From Rhodocyclaceae bacterium (GTDB lineage Bacteria; Pseudomonadota; Gammaproteobacteria; Burkholderiales; Rhodocyclaceae): 64,000 nucleotides of DNA. Location of the stretch: assembly GCA_016791105.1 (NCBI GenBank), contig JAEUNM010000072.1, positions 1 to 64,000 on the forward strand, written 5' to 3'. Position 1 is the stretch's first letter; every line of letters starts with the position of its first letter. Below, in pieces: positions 40,236-49,854 of the stretch. Both the position numbers and the translations under genes were made by a program. Under the pieces are notes generated by a model. The model made no database searches and was not told the DNA's origin. It saw only the letters and a program-made list of their open reading frames with translations.

Positions 40236-41300
40236 TCAATTCACGGTTTGAGCAAGTGCTCCGGAAGCATACAGCTTTGCCACGTCGGTGAGCGGGCGGG
40301 CCTTGATTTTGGCGCCCTGGCCTTCGCAACCGAACTGCAGGTAACGCTGTTTGCAGATTTTTTTGGCGGCTTCGCGCGCCGGCTTGAGGTAGTCGCGCGG
40401 ATCGAATTTGGACGGGTTTTCCGCCATGTAGCGGCGAATTGCGCCGGTCATGGCGAGGCGGATGTCGGTGTCGATATTGATTTTACGCACGCCGTGCTTG
40501 ATCGCTTCCTGGATTTCTTCCACCGGCACGCCATAGGTTTCTTTCATGTCGCCGCCGAACTGGCGGATTTCGGCCAGCAAATCCTGCGGTACCGAAGACG
40601 AGCCGTGCATCACCAGGTGGGTGTTGGGGATGCGCTGGTGAATTTCCTTCACGCGCTTGATGGCCAGAATGTCGCCGGTCGGCTTGCGCGTGAATTTGTA
40701 GGCGCCGTGCGAGGTGCCGATGGCGATTGCCAGCGCGTCCAGTTGCGTGCGGCGCACGAAATCGGCGGCCTGTTCGGGGTCGGTGAGCAACTGTTCCATG
40801 GTCATGGTGCCTTCCGCGCCGTGGCCATCTTCCTTGTCGCCCTTCATGGTTTCCAGCGAGCCCAGGCAGCCCAGTTCACCTTCGACGGTAACGCCCAGTG
40901 CATGCGCCATATCGACCACCTTGCGCGTCACGTCGATGTTGTAGTCGTAGCTGGATACGGACTTGCCGTCTTCCATCAGCGACCCGTCCATCATGACGCT
41001 GGAAAAGCCCAGATCGATGGCGCCGCGGCAGATCAACGGCGACTGGCCGTGGTCCTGGTGCATCACGATGGGAATGTCGGGATAGGCCTCGACGGCGGCC
41101 TGGATCAGGTGCTTCAGGAACGCTTCGCCGGCATATTTGCGTGCCCCGGCGGAGGCCTGCATGATGACCGGGGCGCCGGTTTCCTGGGCGGCGGCCATGA
41201 TGGCCTGTACCTGTTCGAGGTTATTCACGTTGAATGCCGGCAGCCCATAGCCGTTTTCCGCGGCGTGATCGAGCAACTGGCGCATGGATACGATAGGCAT
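40236..41300 (-). CDS. fba: fructose-bisphosphate aldolase, class II (Calvin-cycle type)
   Basis: A 354-aa zinc aldolase. The opening [27 protein letters not shown] is typical of the CbbA/Fba subtype used with Calvin-cycle genes; HQDHGQS holds zinc-site residues, and HGSSSVP and NIDTDIRLA bind the substrate phosphate. It makes or splits fructose 1,6-bisphosphate (and sedoheptulose bisphosphate in this pathway). Start ATG 41300 follows ggagacacac. It is the fifth gene of the run that starts at prk. Confidence 0.95.
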   Translation of the reverse strand: MPIVSMRQLLDHAAENGYGLPAFNVNNLEQVQAIMAAAQETGAPVIMQASAGARKYAGEAFLKHLIQAAVEAYPDIPIVMHQDHGQSPLICRGAIDLGFSSVMMDGSLMEDGKSVSSYDYNIDVTRKVVDMAHALGVTVEGELGCLGSLETMKGDKEDGHGAEGTMTMEQLLTDPEQAADFVRRTQLDALAIAIGTSHGAYKFTRKPTGDILAIKRVKEIHQRIPNTHLVMHGSSSVPQDLLAEIRQFGGDMKETYGVPVEEIQEAIKHGVRKINIDTDIRLAMTGAIRRYMAENPSKFDPRDYLKPAREAAKKICKQRYLQFGCEGQGAKIKARPLTDVAKLYASGALAQTVN

Positions 41301-41377
41301 GTGTGTCTCCTGGACGGGGTGATGGTTATGCGCAGGCGGTCTGGCGGCGCGGCTGGAATCGGGTTGCGGGCAGGGCT

Positions 41378-42538
41378 TCAGGCGCGCTGTTCGAGTATTT
41401 CGACGGCGGGCAGTTTTTTGCCTTCGAGAAATTCCAGGAAGGCGCCGCCGCCGGTCGATATGTAGCCGATGCGCTCGCTGATGCCGTATTTTGCAATGGC
41501 GGCCAGGGTGTCGCCGCCGCCGGCGATGGAAAACGCCCTGGAAGTTGCAATGGCGCGTGCCAGCGTTTCGGTGCCTTGGGCGAAGGGCTCGAATTCGAAC
41601 ACGCCGACCGGGCCGTTCCACACCACGGTGCCGGCAGCGCCCACGATTTCCGCCAGCGCCGCGGCCGATTGCGGGCCGATGTCCAGAATGAGGTCGTCGT
41701 CTTCCACCGCATCGACGGATTTGAGCGTGGCCGTGGCGGCGGCTGAAAATTCTTTCGCGCACACCACGTCGGTGGGTAGCGGGACGTTCACCTTGGCCAA
41801 TACGGCTTTCGCCGCGTCCAGCAGATCGGGTTCGGCGAGGGATTTGCCGATGCGCTTGCCGCTCGCCAGCAGGAAAGTATTGGCGATGCCACCGCCCACG
41901 ATGAGCTGATCGACGCGCGCCGAAAGCGCTTCGAGTATGGTGAGTTTGGTGGATACCTTGGCGCCCGCGACGATGGCCACCAGCGGGCGCGCGGGGGCGT
42001 TCAAGGCCTTGCCGAGCGCATCCAGTTCCTGCGCCATGAGCGGGCCGGCGCAGGCCACCGGGGCATATTTGCCCATGCCGTGGGTGGTGGCTTCGGCGCG
42101 GTGCGCGGTGCCGAACGCGTCATTGACCCACACGTCGCACAGGGCGGCCATCTTGCGCGCCAGTTCGTCGGAATTTTTCTTTTCGCCTTTATTTACGCGG
42201 CAATTTTCCAGCAGCACCACCTGGCCCGGCTTCACCTCCACGCCATCCACCCAGTTCTGCACCAGTTTCACTTCGCAGCCCAGCAGTTCGGCCAGGCGCA
42301 CCGCCACCGGGGCCAGACTGTCTTCGGGTTTGAACTGGCCTTCGGTCGGCCGGCCCAGGTGCGAGGTCACCATCACTGCCGCCCCGGCCTTGAGCGCGTG
42401 CGCGATGGCCGGTACGGAGGCGCGTATGCGCGTGTCTTCGGTGATGTTGCCCTGGTCGTCCTGCGGCACATTGAGGTCGGCGCGTATGAATACGCGCTTG
42501 CCGGCGAGGTCCAGATCGGTCAGGCGTTTGAATTTCAT
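41378..42538 (-). CDS. pgk: phosphoglycerate kinase
   Basis: A 386-aa two-domain kinase of glycolysis and the Calvin cycle. [16 protein letters not shown] is the N-terminal phosphoglycerate-binding block, [10 protein letters not shown] and [11 protein letters not shown] are hallmark motifs, and [19 protein letters not shown] with [12 protein letters not shown] bind ATP. Start ATG 42538 lacks a strong ribosome site but is fixed by homology. Pyruvate kinase, often the next gene in betaproteobacteria, is missing between pgk and fba (77-bp gap). Confidence 0.97.
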   Translation of the reverse strand: MKFKRLTDLDLAGKRVFIRADLNVPQDDQGNITEDTRIRASVPAIAHALKAGAAVMVTSHLGRPTEGQFKPEDSLAPVAVRLAELLGCEVKLVQNWVDGVEVKPGQVVLLENCRVNKGEKKNSDELARKMAALCDVWVNDAFGTAHRAEATTHGMGKYAPVACAGPLMAQELDALGKALNAPARPLVAIVAGAKVSTKLTILEALSARVDQLIVGGGIANTFLLASGKRIGKSLAEPDLLDAAKAVLAKVNVPLPTDVVCAKEFSAAATATLKSVDAVEDDDLILDIGPQSAAALAEIVGAAGTVVWNGPVGVFEFEPFAQGTETLARAIATSRAFSIAGGGDTLAAIAKYGISERIGYISTGGGAFLEFLEGKKLPAVEILEQRA

Positions 42539-42646
42539 GTCGGGTTCTGATCGAAATTTCAAGGGTGTCGCATGCAGGCCGCGGCGCCGCGGCGGGTGCG
42601 CGGCCCGCTGCAAACGCGGGCCGCACGGGCCGGGCGCGGCGCAGGC

Positions 42647-43663
42647 TTATTTGGCGGTGGCGAGGGCGACCGTGGTATCCAGCATGCGGTTGGAGAAGCC
42701 CCACTCGTTGTCGTACCAGGACAGCACTTTCACGAGGGTTCCGTCGATCACGCGGGTTTGCGAGGAATCGAATATCGAACTGCGCGCATCGTGGTTGAAA
42801 TCCACCGATACCAGCGGCTCGTCGTTGTAACCCAGGATTCCCGCCAGCGGACCGGATGCGGCGGCGGCTTTCAGGATGGCATTGACTTCATCCACCGTGG
42901 TGGCGCGCGCGGCCGTGAAAGTCAGATCGACCACCGACACGTTGATGGTGGGCACGCGCATCGCGAAACCATCCAGCTTGCCGTTCAGTTCCGGCAGCAC
43001 CAGGCCCACCGCTGCGGCGGCGCCGGTTTTGGTCGGAATCATGGATTGCGTGGCGGAGCGGGCACGGCGCAAATCTTCGTGATACACGTCGGTCAGCACT
43101 TGATCGTTGGTGTAGGCATGCACGGTAGTCATGAGGCCGGACACCACGCCGATTTTTTCGTGCAGCGGCTTCACCAGCGGCGCCAGGCAGTTGGTGGTGC
43201 AGGAGGCGTTGGAGATGACCGTGTGGCTGGCTTTGAGCGTGTCGTGATTGACGCCATACACGATGGTCGCATCGACGTCCTTGCCGCCCGGGGCGGAAAT
43301 GATCACTTTTTTGGCGCCGCCCTTGAGGTGGGCCGAAGCCTTTTCTTTCGAGGTGAACAGGCCGGTGGATTCCAGCACCACGTCCACGCCCAGGTCGCCC
43401 CAGGGCAATTCGGCCGGATTGCGCTGCGCCAGCACACGGATACGGTCGCCATTGACCACCATGGAGTCGCCATCCACCGCCACCGTGCCGGGAAAACGGC
43501 CATGCACGGTGTCGTGGCGCGTCAGGTGGGCGTTGGTCTGGGCGTTGCCGAGGTCATTGACGGCGACGATTTCGATGTCGTGCTTTTTGCCGCCTTCGTA
43601 GTGCGCCCGCAATATGTTGCGGCCGATGCGGCCATAGCCGTTGATCGCGACTCGTATGGTCAT
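42647..43663 (-). CDS. gap: glyceraldehyde-3-phosphate dehydrogenase, type I
   Basis: A 338-aa GAPDH. The NAD(P)-binding start is [17 protein letters not shown]; the catalytic Cys155 is in [12 protein letters not shown] and the base His in the conserved [10 protein letters not shown] region. The short segment [14 protein letters not shown], with Asn after the second beta strand rather than the acidic residue of strictly NAD-using enzymes, favours dual or NADPH use, as expected in a Calvin cluster. ATG 43663 follows ggagaacagcacacc. Confidence 0.96.
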   Translation of the reverse strand: MTIRVAINGYGRIGRNILRAHYEGGKKHDIEIVAVNDLGNAQTNAHLTRHDTVHGRFPGTVAVDGDSMVVNGDRIRVLAQRNPAELPWGDLGVDVVLESTGLFTSKEKASAHLKGGAKKVIISAPGGKDVDATIVYGVNHDTLKASHTVISNASCTTNCLAPLVKPLHEKIGVVSGLMTTVHAYTNDQVLTDVYHEDLRRARSATQSMIPTKTGAAAAVGLVLPELNGKLDGFAMRVPTINVSVVDLTFTAARATTVDEVNAILKAAAASGPLAGILGYNDEPLVSVDFNHDARSSIFDSSQTRVIDGTLVKVLSWYDNEWGFSNRMLDTTVALATAK

Positions 43664-43740
43664 GGTGTGCTGTTCTCCTGGTGTGTTTGGCCGGGCGCTG
43701 CGGGCGGCCGCCGCCGCCCGCATCCCGAAAAAATCCTGCG

Positions 43741-45762
43741 TCAGACCGCGAGCAGTTCCTGCACCGCGGCCACCACGCGCTCGGCGGTAAGGCCGAAATG
43801 ACGGTAAAGGTCGCCAATCGGAGCCGATTCGCCAAACGTGGATAAGCCTACGACTGTACCTTCAAACCCGACGTATTTGAACCAAAAATCGCAATGACCG
43901 GCCTCGATTGCCACGCGCGGCACGCCCGCCGGAAGCACGGACGCCTTCCAGGCCGCATCCTGGCGGTCGAACAAGCTGGTGCTGGGCATGGAAACCACAC
44001 GCACCGGGATGTTCGCCTCCGCCAACTGTTTCTGCGCGGCGAGCGCGATGGGCAGTTCGGAACCGGTGGCGATGAGGACGGCACTTGGCGCGCCGGCTTG
44101 AGCTTCGGACAGCACATAGCCGCCGCGCGCGATGGCTTGCAGTTGTTCCGCACTGCGCGGCTGGCAAGGCAGGTTCTGACGCGACAACAGCAAGGCGGTC
44201 GGACCATCCGCACGTTCCACCGCAGCCGCCCAGGCGACGGCCGTTTCTACCGTATCGGCGGGGCGCCACACGTCCAGATTGGGAATCAGCCGCAGCGATG
44301 CGGCGTGCTCGATCGGCTGGTGGGTGGGACCGTCTTCGCCCAGGCCGATGGAATCGTGCGTATAGACGAATACGTGGCGCTCGCGCATGAGCGCGGCGAG
44401 GCGGATGGCATTGCGCGCGTAATCGGAAAACACCAGGAAGGTGGCGGTGTAGGGAATGAAGCCGCCGTGGCCGCCCAGGCCATTGCCTATGGCGGTCATG
44501 CCGAATTCGCGCACGCCGAAATACAGGTAATTGCCGCCGGCCTCACGCGTGACCGGCCGCGAGCCCTTCCAGATGGTGAGGTTGGAGCCGGCCAGATCGG
44601 CCGAGCCGCCTATCAGTTCCGGCAGCAGCGGGCCATATGCTTCCAGCGCGAGTTGCGAGGCCTTGCGGGTGGCCACGGTTTCCGCCTTGTCGGCCATGCG
44701 CGCCAGGGTGGCTTGTACGCCGGCGGCCCAGCCCTCGGGCAGGCGGCCAGCCATGCGGCGCTCGAATTCGGCGGCGGCTTGCGGTTCGGCGGCGCGGTAA
44801 TCGGCCAGCAAGCTTTGCCAGGCCGCCTCGCGCGCCGCGCCGGCGGCTTTGGCGTCCCAGGCGGCATACACGTCGGCCGGAATTTCGAAGGGCGGGTGCG
44901 ACCAGCCTATGGCGCCGCGGGTGGCGGCAATTTCGTCCTTGCCCAGCGCCGCCCCATGCACGTCGTGGGTGCCGGCCTTGTTGGGCGAACCCATGCCGAT
45001 CACGGTCTGGCAGCAAATGAGGGTGGGGCGGCTGGTGTCGGCGCGGGCGGCGAGTATGGCGGCTTCGATGGCGGCCGCGTCGTGCCCGGCCACGCGCGGG
45101 ATCACCTGCCAGCCGTAGGCGGCGAAGCGCGCCGGGGTGTCGTCGGTGAACCAGCCTTCCACGTGGCCGTCGATGGAAATGCCGTTATCGTCGTAGAACA
45201 CGATGAGCTTGCCCAGCCCCAGCGTGCCGGCGAGCGAACAGGCTTCGTGCGAAATGCCTTCCATGAGGCAGCCGTCGCCCAGGAACACATACGTGTAGTG
45301 ATCGACGATGGCCATGCCGGGCCGGTTGAATTCGGCCGCCAGCAGTTTTTCGGCGATGGCCATGCCGACCGCAGCGGCGATGCCCTGACCGAGCGGGCCG
45401 GTGGTGGTTTCGATGCCGGGCGTGATGCCCAGCTCGGGGTGACCGGGCGTTTTCGAGTGCAGTTGACGGAAACGGCGCAAATCGTCTATCGACAGGTCGT
45501 AGCCGCTCAGATGCAATAGCGCGTAGTGCAGCATGGAGCCATGACCGTTCGACAGCACGAAGCGGTCGCGGTCTGGCCAGGCCGGATTGGTCGGGTTATG
45601 GCGCAGAAATTTGCGCCACAGCACTGCTGCAATTTCGGCCATGCCCATGGGCATCCCGGGATGGCCGGAATTGGCCTGCTGTACGGCATCCATCGCGAGC
45701 GCGCGGATGGCGCCGGTGATCGGATTGAACTCTGGTTGAGATATTTCGCTGGACCGGCCCAT
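43741..45762 (-). CDS. tkt: transketolase
   Basis: A 673-aa thiamine-diphosphate enzyme that moves two-carbon units between sugar phosphates in the Calvin and pentose-phosphate pathways. Landmarks are [13 protein letters not shown], the ThDP-binding [20 protein letters not shown] with its NDNGIS-type end (DDNGISIDG), and [21 protein letters not shown]. Length matches E. coli TktA. It follows prk by 53 bp and is followed by gap after 77 bp. Confidence 0.97.
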   Translation of the reverse strand: MGRSSEISQPEFNPITGAIRALAMDAVQQANSGHPGMPMGMAEIAAVLWRKFLRHNPTNPAWPDRDRFVLSNGHGSMLHYALLHLSGYDLSIDDLRRFRQLHSKTPGHPELGITPGIETTTGPLGQGIAAAVGMAIAEKLLAAEFNRPGMAIVDHYTYVFLGDGCLMEGISHEACSLAGTLGLGKLIVFYDDNGISIDGHVEGWFTDDTPARFAAYGWQVIPRVAGHDAAAIEAAILAARADTSRPTLICCQTVIGMGSPNKAGTHDVHGAALGKDEIAATRGAIGWSHPPFEIPADVYAAWDAKAAGAAREAAWQSLLADYRAAEPQAAAEFERRMAGRLPEGWAAGVQATLARMADKAETVATRKASQLALEAYGPLLPELIGGSADLAGSNLTIWKGSRPVTREAGGNYLYFGVREFGMTAIGNGLGGHGGFIPYTATFLVFSDYARNAIRLAALMRERHVFVYTHDSIGLGEDGPTHQPIEHAASLRLIPNLDVWRPADTVETAVAWAAAVERADGPTALLLSRQNLPCQPRSAEQLQAIARGGYVLSEAQAGAPSAVLIATGSELPIALAAQKQLAEANIPVRVVSMPSTSLFDRQDAAWKASVLPAGVPRVAIEAGHCDFWFKYVGFEGTVVGLSTFGESAPIGDLYRHFGLTAERVVAAVQELLAV

Positions 45763-45815
45763 GACAATGCCTGAGGCGTTTCCGCCGTTGAAAAGCCGGA
45801 AAGTTTAGCAAAACT

Positions 45816-46790
45816 TCAGCCGGCCCGCGGCGCCTTGCGCCGGCCGGCGCTCGCTGCGCGCGGCGGCTTGGGTTCCGGTGCCGGTGCCGGCGCGGGCTCT
45901 TGCACAGTGCTTTCGGCACGCAGTCGGCGGCCTTCTTCGACCAGTTTGATGATGCGCGGCGTGAATATGAACTGCATCGCCAGTTCCAGTTTGCCGCCCG
46001 GCACCACGATGGTATTGGCGCGCGACATGAAAGCGCCGTGCAACATGCGCAACAGGTGGGTGAAATCGACGCCGCGCGGGTTGGCGAAACGTATCACCAC
46101 CATGGATTCGTCCGGCGAGGGGATGTCGCGCGCGATGAAGGGGTTGGACGTATCCACCGTGGGGACGCGCTGAAAATTGATGTGCGTATCGGTGAATTGC
46201 GGGCAAATGTAATGCACGTAGTCGTGCATGCGGCGCAAGATGGTGCGCATCACCAGGTCGGTCGGGTAACCGCGTTCGTGCCGGTCGCGGTGCAGTTTCT
46301 GTATCCATTCCAGGTTGATGACCGGTACCACGCCTATGCGCAGATCGACGTGGCTGGCGATGTCCACCTTGTCGGTACGCAGGGCGCCGTGCAGACCTTC
46401 GTAGAACATCAGGTCGGTGCCCTGCGGGATGTCTTCCCAATCGGTAAAGGTGCCGGGTGCCTGGCCGAACAAGGTGGCTTCCTGCGCGTTGTGGATGTAG
46501 CGCCGGGTGCGGCCGCGACCGCTTTCGCCATAGCTGCGGAATAGCGATTCCAGTTCTTCCAGCAGATTGGCTTCCGGGCCGAAGTGCGAAAAATTCAAAT
46601 TGCCTTCGGTTTCGGCCCGCTCCATGGCTTCGCTCATGGCATAGCGGTCGTGGCGATGGAAGGCGTCGCCATCTATGAGCACCGCGCGCACGCCTTCGCG
46701 TCGATAGATTTTTTCGAAGGTTTTCATGATCGAGCTGGTGCCGGCGCCCGATGAGCCGGTGATCGCGATGATGGGGTGTTTGGCCGACAT
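45816..46790 (-). CDS. prk: phosphoribulokinase
   Basis: A 324-aa phosphoribulokinase that makes ribulose 1,5-bisphosphate, the substrate of Rubisco, so this gene marks an autotroph. The P-loop is GSSGAGTSS (residues 12-20); the conserved DGDAFHRHDR, FEGLHG-type (FYEGLHGAL) and DLRIGVVPVINLEW blocks follow. Relatives are about 290 aa; here about 30 Pro/Ala/Arg-rich residues extend the C-terminus. It heads the tkt-gap-pgk-fba run. Rubisco genes are outside the window. Confidence 0.96.
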   Translation of the reverse strand: MSAKHPIIAITGSSGAGTSSIMKTFEKIYRREGVRAVLIDGDAFHRHDRYAMSEAMERAETEGNLNFSHFGPEANLLEELESLFRSYGESGRGRTRRYIHNAQEATLFGQAPGTFTDWEDIPQGTDLMFYEGLHGALRTDKVDIASHVDLRIGVVPVINLEWIQKLHRDRHERGYPTDLVMRTILRRMHDYVHYICPQFTDTHINFQRVPTVDTSNPFIARDIPSPDESMVVIRFANPRGVDFTHLLRMLHGAFMSRANTIVVPGGKLELAMQFIFTPRIIKLVEEGRRLRAESTVQEPAPAPAPEPKPPRAASAGRRKAPRAG

Positions 46791-46864
46791 GGTGAATGTT
46801 TCCGGTTGTTTTCTGGGGCGGCCTCAAAGGTCCGGTGCTGTCCCGGCGCTAGCCACCGGCATGC

Positions 46865-47422
46865 TCAAGCGTATTTCCATTTGATCGAGCAGCCTACGCT
46901 CGGAATTTGTTCGGTGGGGCCGCGTCCGGTGGTGGCGATCGCGCGCATGGCTTCGAATAGTTCGCGCCCGGCGCCTTCCGGCGCGGTGTCGCGGCGCGAC
47001 GCATCCAGGCGGCCGCGGTATTGCAGTTCGAGATTGGCGTTGTAACCGAAAAAATCCGGCGTGCATACCGCGCCATAGGCGCGCGCGACGGCCTGTGTTT
47101 CATCCAGCACATAGGGGAACGGGAACTGCAGGCGTTCGGCGATCTGCACCATGTGGTCCCAGGAATCTTCCGGATAGTCGGTCGGGTCGTTGGACATGAT
47201 GGCGATGCAACCGACACCGTAAGCCGCCAGCTCGCGCGTGTCGCGCACGATGCGGTGGATTACCGCCTTCACATAGGGGCAGTGATTGCAGATGAACATC
47301 ACCAGCAGGCCGCGCGCACCGCGCGCATTGTCCCGTGTCCAGCGCCGGCCATCGACGCCGGGCAGGTCGAAATCCGGCGCGGGCAGGCCGAATTCGCAGA
47401 CGGGGGGATTCAGGCTGACCAT
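46865..47422 (-). CDS. thioredoxin-fold protein (AhpC/TSA-like)
   Basis: A 185-aa thioredoxin-fold protein of the redoxin group. The redox motif is in MFICNHCPYVKAVI (CNHC), after GLPAPDFDLPGVDGRRW, and CTPDFFGYNANLELQYRGRLDAS is the conserved strand end with a cis-proline. No signal peptide is seen, so it acts in the cytoplasm. The exact substrate is unknown. It is 75 bp upstream of prk on the same strand and may be co-transcribed. Confidence 0.87.
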   Translation of the reverse strand: MVSLNPPVCEFGLPAPDFDLPGVDGRRWTRDNARGARGLLVMFICNHCPYVKAVIHRIVRDTRELAAYGVGCIAIMSNDPTDYPEDSWDHMVQIAERLQFPFPYVLDETQAVARAYGAVCTPDFFGYNANLELQYRGRLDASRRDTAPEGAGRELFEAMRAIATTGRGPTEQIPSVGCSIKWKYA

Positions 47423-47561
47423 GTTGCCACCTCTGGTTGGATTTACGCAAAACCGATAGTAACGCCCTTTTGGCCGTGGCTAGCGCACAAATCCTCCGGC
47501 ACCGGCGCATGCCGATTTGCTGCAAAATCCGCCTCTGGTCTGGAATTGCTGGATTCGCCAC

Positions 47562-48290
47562 ATGCTACCGCGGCTGTATTGCGATTTTCCCCTGCGCGCA
47601 GACGCCATGATTGCCTTGTCGGAGGCGAGCGCCCATCACGCCCTGCGCGTGCTGCGCCTGGGGCTGGCCGACGAGCTGGTGTTGTTTGACGGCGCGGGCG
47701 GCGAATATCCGGGCCACATTGCGGAAACCGGCCGCCGCTGCATCGTGCGCACGGGAAGCTGGCTCGATCTGGAGCGCGAGGCGCGGGTTGCGGTCACCCT
47801 GGTGCAATGCCTGGTATCTACCGAAAAAATGGACTGGATCGTGCAGAAAGCCGTCGAGTTGGGCGCCTGCCGCATCGTGCCGGTGGAATCGCGCCGCAGC
47901 GTGGTGCGCCTGGATGCCGCGCGCGCCGAGCGGCGCGTGCAGCACTGGCAGCGGCTGGTGCTGGCGGCGTGCGAACAATGTGGCCGCAATCGCGTGCCGG
48001 AGGTGGCTGCCGTGCAGCCGCTGCCGGAATATTTTGCGCAGGCCACGGCGGTCACCCAGCCCAAGCTCATGCTCGAACCGCAAGCCGTGCGTCCGCTCGG
48101 CGCGGAACAGCTTGCGGCGGGACAGATCATTTTGCTGGTCGGGCCGGAAGGCGGTCTGGATGAAACGGAAATCGCGATGGCGCGGCAAGCCGGCTTTGCC
48201 GGTGTTCGGCTCGGTACGCGCGTGTTGCGCACGGAAACGGCCGGTTGCGCGGGCCTGGCAGCGGTGCATGCTCTGGCGGGAGATCTTTGA
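47562..48290 (+). CDS. rsmE: 16S rRNA (uracil-1498-N3)-methyltransferase
   Basis: A 242-aa SPOUT-fold methyltransferase that modifies U1498 of 16S rRNA. The N-terminal PUA-like part starts MLPRLYCDFPL, and the knotted SAM site is ILLVGPEGGLDETEIAMARQ and VRLGTRVLRTETA. ATG 47562 is fixed by family alignment; the in-frame start 45 bp upstream gives an unrelated leader. The stop overlaps the next gene's start as TGATG. Confidence 0.95.
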   Translation: MLPRLYCDFPLRADAMIALSEASAHHALRVLRLGLADELVLFDGAGGEYPGHIAETGRRCIVRTGSWLDLEREARVAVTLVQCLVSTEKMDWIVQKAVELGACRIVPVESRRSVVRLDAARAERRVQHWQRLVLAACEQCGRNRVPEVAAVQPLPEYFAQATAVTQPKLMLEPQAVRPLGAEQLAAGQIILLVGPEGGLDETEIAMARQAGFAGVRLGTRVLRTETAGCAGLAAVHALAGDL

Positions 48291-49777
48291 TGTTTGAATC
48301 GGCCGAACTTGACCACAAGCTTTCCAAGGCGGAATTTGACGCGGTGGTGCCGGATCTCCGCGCCAAATTGCTCGACATGCAGGTGCGCCTGGGGCGCCAG
48401 AACCATTTTGGCGTGCTGGTGCTCATCAATGGCGTCGATGGCGCCGGCAAGGGCGAAACGGTGAATGTGCTCAATGCCTGGATGGACCCGCGCCACATCC
48501 GCACCCACGCCTTCGGCACGCCCACCGAAGAAGAAATTTTGCGGCCTTTCATGTGGCGCTTCTGGCGCGCGCTGCCGCCGCGCGGCTCGATGGGCATACT
48601 GTTCGGCAGCTGGTATTCCGAGCCAATACTGCGGCGCGTGGAGCGCGACATGGGGCGCGCCGAAATGGACGCGCGCATAGACGAAATCAATCATTTCGAA
48701 CGCATGCTGGCGCAGGAAGGCGTGCTCATCCTGAAGTTCTGGTTTCACCTCGCCAAGGACGTGCAGCGGCGGCGCCTGCGCGCACTCGAAAAAAACCCGC
48801 TCACACGCTGGCGCGTCACCAACGACGACTGGAACCACTTTGCGCACTACGACCGGTTTCGTGAAGTGAGCGAACACGTGCTGCGCCAGACCTCCACCGG
48901 CCATGCGCCCTGGGTAGTGGTGGAAGGGGCGGACGAGCGTTATCGCTCGGTGTATGTGGGGCGGGTGCTGCTCGATGCGATTACCAAGCGGCTCGACGCC
49001 GATGCCGCCGAACCGTCTTACGCCATGCCGGTCGCGCCTATCGCGCCGCCGCCGCTGGACGGCGTCAATCTGCTCAATCGCCTGCAGCCGGCACAAACCT
49101 ATCCACCGGCGCGCTATGCGCGCGATATGGAACAGTTGCAGGGCCGGCTGGCCATGCTGGTGCGGCGCAAGGGCTTCGACAAGCACTCACTGGTGGTGGT
49201 GTTCGAAGGCATGGACGCGGCCGGGAAGGGCAGTGCGATACGCCGTGTGACCGGCGCCCTGGATGCGCGCGTGTATCGCGTGGTGCCCATCGCCGCCCCC
49301 ACCGAAGAAGAAAAGGCGCTGCCGTATCTATGGCGCTTCTGGCGCCATGTGCCGCGGCGCGGGCGGCTGGCGATATTCGACCGCTCATGGTACGGGCGGG
49401 TGCTGGTGGAGCGCGTGGAAGGTTTCTGCACCGAGGCGGACTGGATGCGCGCCTACAACGAAATCAACGATTTCGAAGACCAGCTCGCCAAGTCGGGCGC
49501 GGTCATCGTGAAGTTCTGGCTCGCCGTCAGTCCGACTGAGCAGTTGCGCCGCTTCGACGAGCGCGCCGCCACCCCGTTCAAGCACTTCAAAATTACCGAA
49601 GAAGACTGGCGCAACCGCGACAAGTGGCCGCAATACGTGCCGGCCGTGTGCGACATGATAGACCGCACCAGCACGGAAGTTGCGCCATGGACCCTGGTCG
49701 AAGCCGACAACAAACTGTTCGCGCGCGCCAAGGTATTGCGCACGCTGTGCGAACGCCTGGAAAGTGCGCTGAAATGA
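48290..49777 (+). CDS. pap: polyphosphate:AMP phosphotransferase (two-domain PPK2 type)
   Basis: A 495-aa protein of two fused PPK2 domains, which makes ADP from AMP with polyphosphate as donor. Each half has a Walker A loop (GVDGAGKGE and GMDAAGKGS). The C-terminal half carries the complete lid and Walker B (FDRSWYGRVLVERVEGF), while the N-terminal half reads FGSWYSEPILRRVE and lacks the Asp, so the C-terminal domain is probably the catalytic one, as in known class II enzymes. ATG 48290 overlaps the rsmE stop. Confidence 0.94.
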   Translation: MFESAELDHKLSKAEFDAVVPDLRAKLLDMQVRLGRQNHFGVLVLINGVDGAGKGETVNVLNAWMDPRHIRTHAFGTPTEEEILRPFMWRFWRALPPRGSMGILFGSWYSEPILRRVERDMGRAEMDARIDEINHFERMLAQEGVLILKFWFHLAKDVQRRRLRALEKNPLTRWRVTNDDWNHFAHYDRFREVSEHVLRQTSTGHAPWVVVEGADERYRSVYVGRVLLDAITKRLDADAAEPSYAMPVAPIAPPPLDGVNLLNRLQPAQTYPPARYARDMEQLQGRLAMLVRRKGFDKHSLVVVFEGMDAAGKGSAIRRVTGALDARVYRVVPIAAPTEEEKALPYLWRFWRHVPRRGRLAIFDRSWYGRVLVERVEGFCTEADWMRAYNEINDFEDQLAKSGAVIVKFWLAVSPTEQLRRFDERAATPFKHFKITEEDWRNRDKWPQYVPAVCDMIDRTSTEVAPWTLVEADNKLFARAKVLRTLCERLESALK

Positions 49778-49854
49778 GTCCGCAGGAAATCGAGTTGTGC
49801 GCCGCGTGCGGACGCGGGCACGGAATTGCCGACGCGGCAGGGGCACGGACATGA
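49774..49854 (+). CDS. candidate 26-aa cysteine-containing small protein
   Basis: A 26-codon ORF fits exactly between pap and argA. Its ATG overlaps the pap stop and its stop overlaps the argA start, both as ATGA. The peptide has a CAACGRGH segment (CxxC then His), which could bind metal. It may be a real small protein, or only serve to carry ribosomes from pap to argA. Chance is possible in such GC-rich sequence. Confidence 0.4.
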   Translation: MSPQEIELCAACGRGHGIADAAGART

